Origin: CAZOVK01 sp964583165
GTDB lineage: Bacteria; Bacillota; Clostridia; Lachnospirales; WRAX01
Length of the DNA: 38,080 nucleotides
NCBI GenBank assembly: GCA_964583165.1
Contig: CAZOVK010000014.1
Location: 1 to 38,080, forward strand
Direction: 5' to 3'
Each line of letters begins with the position of its first letter. Within the stretch, counting starts at the first letter, position 1. Position numbers and translations under genes: made by a program. The notes under the pieces are model-generated. The model was not told where the DNA came from. It searched no databases and was given only the letters and a program-made list of their open reading frames with translations. Of the stretch, positions 34,194-38,080 are shown piece by piece.

Positions 34194-35288
34194 TTACAAA
34201 TCTTGAACTAAACCGTCAATCACTTTTCGTTGTTCAATCAACCACGAGGAAAAGTCAGACAGTTTGAGCGTACCACGCTTGATTTCGGCCTTTTGGCGCA
34301 AGGCTTCTTTACGAAAGGCGGCAAAAGTTGTGTTGACAAATGCAAGGCGTTCAGAGTGGGTCGTTTTGGTTGGTGATGCTCCTGTTACAGTGGTTTTATC
34401 AGTTTCGGCAATTTCTGAAGAGTTTGTACCCACAGCTTTCTTAATTTTGCGGATTCGATTGTTCCAGTAATAATAAGCGGCGTTGTAGAGCTGTTCGGGC
34501 TTGTCGTTCTTTGTGCGTTTATCAAACTGACTCTTTGCTTCAACAGCTTGGACTTTGCGGCATTTGTCGCTACACAGTTCATAGTGCTTACTTCGCGCCA
34601 AGAAAAACCCATTGCAGACCTTGCACTGCTGAAACACATAACCCCACTCGCGTATTTTATGCAGATAGTAAAAAATCACAGGCTGAAAAGATGAATGCAC
34701 AACAACACACTCAAATGGACGTTTTCTAACGGGATACCAAAGTTCAACTAAACTTTCATTGTCGTGGATAGCATCAGATAAATCTAGCAATTCGGAATTT
34801 TCAGCCTCTTGCCAAGGCTTATGTTGTCCATATAAAACAAATGCCCTATATAATAGAGCCATTCGGTCAGCAAACACTTGCGCCGCGCGATTTTCTGCGT
34901 AGCAGTTCAAGTATTCAATCCACGTCTGAATAGCGGCAAACATAGCAACAGGTTCGCCACTTTCGTATTTTTGTTGCAAAAAGGCAACGGGTTGTTTTGT
35001 TGCTTTCCATCGATTGGGGGTTATGATTATACCCTTGCTGTAACTTTCGGCGAGCTGAGTAGCGGCTGCATTCCACAAATACTCTTTGTCTGATTCAAAT
35101 GTAATAAGCAGACTTCCTAGCGGGCGTGTTTTATCAAAATAAACATCACCGCCGTTATCCTCCAAACGACGGCGCACTTCTTTTATTTCACCAACGACAA
35201 TACGTTCAGTTAGCTTTTTCTTTTCCAGCGTTAGAGCGAAAACAATGCGCCCGCTGCCTTGCTTGCTCTTTGAAAAATTAAAGACCAT
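34194..35288 (-). CDS. Uncharacterised zinc-finger protein (DUF6076-like)
   Basis: A 364-residue, apparently cytoplasmic protein. The N-terminal about 220 residues have no motif I can name. Near residue 230 lies a treble-clef-like cysteine motif: CKVC, a 15-residue spacer, then CSDKCRK. The region after it is basic, with a long helical KIKRG-rich C-terminal stretch, suggesting nucleic-acid binding. It resembles the DUF6076 type of clostridial proteins by general architecture only. The ATG at 35288 has GGGGGA 4 nt upstream; an ATG at 35300 is possible. It has a strong promoter and diverges from tnpW/recombinase, so it may belong to the same mobile element. Lower GC than the genes to its left. 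Confidence 0.75.
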   Translation of the reverse strand: MVFNFSKSKQGSGRIVFALTLEKKKLTERIVVGEIKEVRRRLEDNGGDVYFDKTRPLGSLLITFESDKEYLWNAAATQLAESYSKGIIITPNRWKATKQPVAFLQQKYESGEPVAMFAAIQTWIEYLNCYAENRAAQVFADRMALLYRAFVLYGQHKPWQEAENSELLDLSDAIHDNESLVELWYPVRKRPFECVVVHSSFQPVIFYYLHKIREWGYVFQQCKVCNGFFLARSKHYELCSDKCRKVQAVEAKSQFDKRTKNDKPEQLYNAAYYYWNNRIRKIKKAVGTNSSEIAETDKTTVTGASPTKTTHSERLAFVNTTFAAFRKEALRQKAEIKRGTLKLSDFSSWLIEQRKVIDGLVQDL

Positions 35289-35372
35289 ATAGTCCCCCAT
35301 TTATCCACTACTTACTCTAAAAGCGGAAATCTAACAGGAATAATATAATTACACACAACTCATTACTTGTAT

Positions 35373-35401
35373 TATAGCCTTATACTATAATATTTGCAAC
35401 A
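35373..35401 (-). promoter_or_regulatory. Promoter of the zinc-finger protein gene
   Basis: On the minus strand TTGCAA (35401-35396) and a perfect TATAAT (35378-35373) are separated by 17 nt, in an AT-rich stretch 72 bp before the gene. Confidence 0.72.
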
Positions 35402-35423
35402 GTAATCGCGATATATATCATAC
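35396..35423 (+). promoter_or_regulatory. Divergent promoter for the tnpW leader, sharing the -35 box
   Basis: The same palindromic TTGCAA (35396-35401) read on the plus strand is followed after 16 nt by TATCAT (35418-35423). It would start a leader of about 390 nt ahead of tnpW. Confidence 0.45.
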
Positions 35424-35429
35424 AGGAAT

Positions 35430-35822
35430 AAAACACCCTGTCAGACAATTGAATTCGCAGCTGGTTAGATACGGTTATCCGCCAATCTTGCTTATGTTGT
35501 TTCGGAGGGAACAACGCGAGGTAGCGACAACCAGGAAACGCGCCCATAGGTCACGCAAGACTGGACGTAGGAACGTAATCGGGATGAAAGCGAAAATAAA
35601 GTAATAAGGAATGCTACCCTTCGAGTGTTCTTAACGATTCAAGTTATATACCACTAGACGGGCGAAGATGTAACGCTTTGATATGTTAAAAACGGCGTAT
35701 TTCCTTGTTTCTAGGCGTTATTTTTGGGTAGGTAATGGTTTTATACCTTAACTCATAAAATTGGGGAATAAGGCGTTACATCAAGCTATAAACGGCATAT
35801 CAATAATACAAGGAGTGAGTAA
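35430..35822 (+). other. Long non-coding, structured-looking leader of tnpW
   Basis: No convincing gene lies here. Several complementary arms suggest a folded RNA: 35482-35491 with 35555-35564 (10 bp, one mismatch), enclosing an 8-bp hairpin 35496-35503/35508-35515 (one G-U pair). GGTAGC 35520-35525 pairs with GCTACC 35613-35618. A downstream pair of interleaved perfect inverted repeats forms a possible pseudoknot just before the tnpW ribosome binding site. It could be a cis-acting leader, a small RNA, or contain a recombinase binding site. I do not recognise a known RNA family. Confidence 0.4.
35667..35803 (+). repeat. Interleaved inverted repeats, H-type pseudoknot candidate
   Basis: Arm A GATGTAACGC (35667-35676) is perfectly complementary to 35773-35782. 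Arm B TTGATATG (35678-35685) is perfectly complementary to 35796-35803. The order A-B-A'-B' is that of a pseudoknot. A near-perfect direct repeat AACGGC(G/A)TAT recurs 100 bp apart (35691 and 35791). B' ends 7 nt before AGGAG of tnpW. Confidence 0.55.
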
Positions 35823-35984
35823 ATGAGCAAAGAGAATTGCAAAGGGAAAATCACCCGCAAAATCGGCAATACCACCTATCACGTATCAATCAGTTTCAGC
35901 CAAACGAGCAAAGAGAACATCAACGACAAGCTGGTGCGGCTAATCAGGAACGAAGGCAGCACACCAAAGGTGACAGCACAATGA
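35823..35984 (+). CDS. tnpW: Small transposon-encoded protein, TnpW family
   Basis: A 53-residue basic protein starting MSKENCKGKITRKIGNTTY and containing ISFSQTSKENINDKLVRLI. This resembles the TnpW family of Tn4451-type mobilisable elements (IGNTTY, then SFSxTSKE, then a KLxRLI helix). The function is unknown. AGGAG lies 8 nt before the ATG. It stops with TGA 92 bp before the recombinase, which has its own promoter in that gap. Finding it directly upstream of a TnpX-type recombinase supports both calls. Confidence 0.82.
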   Translation: MSKENCKGKITRKIGNTTYHVSISFSQTSKENINDKLVRLIRNEGSTPKVTAQ

Positions 35985-36004
35985 AAAATTCTCAAAATGG
36001 GGTA

Positions 36005-36033
36005 GTGACAAACTCCCCTAACTATGGTACAAT
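36005..36033 (+). promoter_or_regulatory. Promoter of the recombinase gene
   Basis: GTGACA (36005-36010) and TACAAT (36028-36033) are 17 nt apart. A GGGG-x-AGT/ACT-CCCC imperfect inverted repeat (about 35999-36018) overlaps the -35 box and could be an operator. Confidence 0.6.
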
Positions 36034-36076
36034 AGACTTACCGCAAACAGATTGGTTACCCGAAGGAGATTGCATT

Positions 36077-37957
36077 ATGTCCAGACAGGTAGCCAAAACA
36101 ACAGCAATCACTGCCCTGTATTCCAGGTTGTCACGTGACGACGAATTACAAGGCGAAAGCAACTCAATCACAAACCAGAAGAAAATCCTCGAAGATTACG
36201 CCTCCAGAAATGGCTTCACTAACATCTGCCATTACAGCGACGATGGCTTTTCTGGTACGAACTTTAATCGCCCCGATTGGAAGCGACTTATTGCTGACAT
36301 TGAAGCCGGGAAAGTTGTTGTCCTTATTTGTAAAGACATGAGCCGTATCGGGCGCGACTATTTGCAAGTGGGTTTCTACACCGAAGTCATGTTAAGAGAG
36401 CACGGTGTCCGTTTTATTGCCGTAAGCAACAACATCGACAGCGAAAATAGCGAGAGTGGCGAATTTGCGCCGTTTCTCAACATCATGTCAGAATGGTATG
36501 CGCGTGATACATTACGAAAGATAAAGACTGTGGCACACGCCAAGGGCAACGAGGGAAAACCGCTATCCTATAACGCGATTTATGGTTATAGAAAATCACC
36601 TAGTGATAAAAATGTCTGGCTGATTGACGAAGAAGCCGCCACAGTAGTACGCCGCATTTTTCAAATGACGCTTGACGGCATGGGACCGAGCCAAATAGCG
36701 AAAAAGCTATCTGCAGAACGGATTGAACGCCCATCATACTATCTTGCAAAGCGGCGTGAAATTGAAAACGGTACAACTATCAGCAAAAGCGGCAACGCCA
36801 CGCGAAACATTGACGAACCCACACTATGGAATCACCGCGGCGCGTATTCGTGGAATGCGGGTACTGTTTCAAGCATACTGTCAAAGCCCGAATACATAGG
36901 ACACACGGTGAACTTTAGGACTTACAAGGCTTCCTACAAAGATAAACGTTTCCTCTATAATTCCAAAGATAGATGGAAAGTGTTTGAACATACCCACGAG
37001 GCGATTATTGACCAAGAAACTTTTGACACAGTGCAGAAACTCCGTGAAACAGTGCGCCGTCCGAACCATTTGGGTGACTCAAACCCGCTGACGGGTCTTG
37101 TGTTTTGTGCTGATTGTGGTGCAAAGATGTACAATAGCCGACAATCCAAGGAATACTACATGGAACGACGCGGCGATAAGGTGTACAAGCACAAAACCAC
37201 GGACTTTTACACGTGTTCTACCCACGATTTGAGCGACAAAACATGCACATCTGTATGCTCGATGCACTTTATCAGAACAGAAGTCATTCGGACGCTTGTG
37301 CTTGATGCAATCCGTAGTGTGAGTGTGTATGTGAACGAAAACGAATCGGAGTTTATCAAACGGATACGCGAAGCTTCAACCATCAGGCAGAACGAAACCG
37401 CCAAAAGCCACAAAAAGCGAATAGCGCGCAACTCAAAGCGTATTTCCGAACTCAACAACCTTTTTCGCAAGATGTATGAGGACAACGCGGCGGGGAAATT
37501 GTCCGACAGTCGATTTGAAATGATGTCGGCCGAATACGAGCGCGAACAAGCGGAATTGGAAGCACAAAACATTACTCTGCAAACAGAGCTTGACGCATTT
37601 GAAACGGAAAGCCTTAAAGCTGACGGTTTCATTGAGGTAGTGCGGCGGTATACGACGTTTGAGGAACTCACAACACCCATGTTAAACGCGTTTATTGAAA
37701 AGATTGTCGTGCATGAAGCCGACAAGTCTATCTGAGAGCGCGTCCAGCAAGTGGATATATTCTTCACGTTTATTGGGAAGTTTGACTTGCCGAGTGAGAA
37801 GTACGAACCCACGCCCGAAGAATTGGCTAAACAAGAGAAGCAACGGCAAAAACGCGCCAAACAGCGGGAGTATAACCGCCGTTGGTATGCAAGGCAACGT
37901 GAGGAGTATGCAAACCAACAAGCAGACAAACTATTGGCGCAGCAGTCCGTCCAATAA
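36077..37957 (+). pseudogene. tnpX: Large serine recombinase, TnpX type, with in-frame TGA near its 3' end
   Basis: A large serine recombinase that moves the element by site-specific recombination. The N-terminal resolvase domain has nucleophile Ser19 in ALYSRLSRDD and the conserved KDMSRIGRDYLQVG. It continues through the recombinase domain, a zinc ribbon (CADCGAKM with CSTH and later Cys) and a coiled coil. A TGA at 37733-37735 stops it at 552 residues. The same frame then runs 73 more codons as ERVQQVDIFFTFIGKFDLP plus a basic tail, the normal C-terminal (DUF4368-type) end, to a TAA at 37955. Relatives usually read DKS-x-GERVQQVD there, so GGA to TGA is the simplest change. The catalytic parts are intact, so activity may remain. 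The start at 36077 has GAAGGAGA 7 nt upstream. Confidence 0.9.
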
Positions 37958-38000
37958 TCAAGTAAAGATAATGATTGCAACATTAACTCCCGCAATACCC

Positions 38001-38037
38001 AAACCCTCGAACTCAGCTGTTCGAGGGTTTTTATTTT
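38001..38037 (+). terminator. Rho-independent terminator after the recombinase
   Basis: A perfect stem AACCCTCGAAC/GTTCGAGGGTT with a 6-nt loop is followed by TTTATTTTT. It lies 44 bp after the extended recombinase stop, which supports the TAA at 37955 as the original end. Confidence 0.92.
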
Positions 38038-38048
38038 TGGAGGTGCAT

Positions 38049-38080
38049 ATGCAAAACTTGAAACGCAATATCAATATGGG
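38049..38080 (+). CDS. Start of an unidentified gene (runs off the window)
   Basis: GGAGG (38039-38043) is followed 5 nt later by an ATG and an open frame MQNLKRNINMG to the window edge. The site is strong, but too little is visible to identify the product. Its position after a recombinase suggests more of the mobile element. Confidence 0.5.
   Translation, partial: MQNLKRNINM

Noticed and set aside
35837..36076. N-terminal extension of the recombinase through the tnpW region
   Set aside because: It overlaps tnpW in another frame and lies upstream of a good promoter and ribosome binding site for the start at 36077. The normal family start (ALYSRLSRDD close to the N terminus) is also at 36077.
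1..38080. TGA as a reassigned sense codon in this genome
   Set aside because: At least seven core genes end at TGA, mostly in coupled TGATG or ATGA junctions with the next gene, and Trp is normally encoded by TGG. The two interrupted genes also expect different residues.

Overview
The window looks like chromosomal DNA of a spore-forming, Gram-positive, meso-DAP bacterium of the Clostridia. The basis is a five-gene spoVA operon, a spoVD-murE-mraY-murD-spoVE block in the Bacillus gene order, the DAP-type DNPR motif in MurE, SLH surface-anchoring repeats, a GlgC/GlgD pair and Tn4451-type transposon genes. No species can be named. Purine-rich Shine-Dalgarno sequences (GGAGG, GGGGGA) precede most genes. 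TGA is a normal stop here: phoR, phoU, pstB, pstC, spoVAC, spoVAD and glgC all end with it. I saw no tRNA, rRNA or CRISPR array.

Layout. 1-1.34 kb: 3' part of an FtsH-type protease (+). 1.37-8.16 kb (-): a phosphate supraoperon pstS-pstC-pstA-pstB-phoU-phoB-phoR plus a terminal short-chain dehydrogenase. It has very tight junctions and a promoter with a candidate Pho box ahead of pstS. PstS appears circularly permuted. 8.26-16.4 kb (-): the peptidoglycan/cortex block spoVD-murE-mraY-murD-spoVE/ftsW, followed by an AI-2E/YtvI-family membrane protein. spoVD is interrupted by one in-frame TGA. 16.5-18.7 kb (-): glgB. 18.8-21.8 kb (-): spoVAA-AB-AC-AD-AE, with a SigG-like promoter and a strong terminator. 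21.9-23.2 kb (+): an orphan LytS-type histidine kinase, ending at a bidirectional terminator. 23.25-27.25 kb (-): a secreted SLH-anchored M28 aminopeptidase and a secreted TraB/GumN-family protein. 27.4-31.4 kb (+): an M14 carboxypeptidase and a Sel1-repeat protein that is an in-frame tandem duplication. 31.57-33.96 kb (+): glgC-glgD.

From about 34 kb the DNA is more AT-rich and looks mobile. It holds a zinc-finger protein of unknown function (-), a long structured-looking leader, a tiny TnpW-family gene and a large TnpX-type serine recombinase. The recombinase is cut by an in-frame TGA 73 codons before its natural end. A terminator and the first 11 codons of another gene follow.

How the genes work together: the Pst/Pho genes form a complete phosphate uptake and sensing circuit. 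SpoVD/MurE/MraY/MurD/SpoVE make and polymerise lipid-linked peptidoglycan precursors for wall or spore cortex. SpoVA proteins move dipicolinic acid in spores. GlgB/C/D supply ADP-glucose and branch glycogen. The most notable items are the two isolated in-frame TGA codons in otherwise intact genes, the permuted PstS, the fused duplicate Sel1 gene with a preserved internal ribosome binding site, and the structured leader upstream of tnpW.
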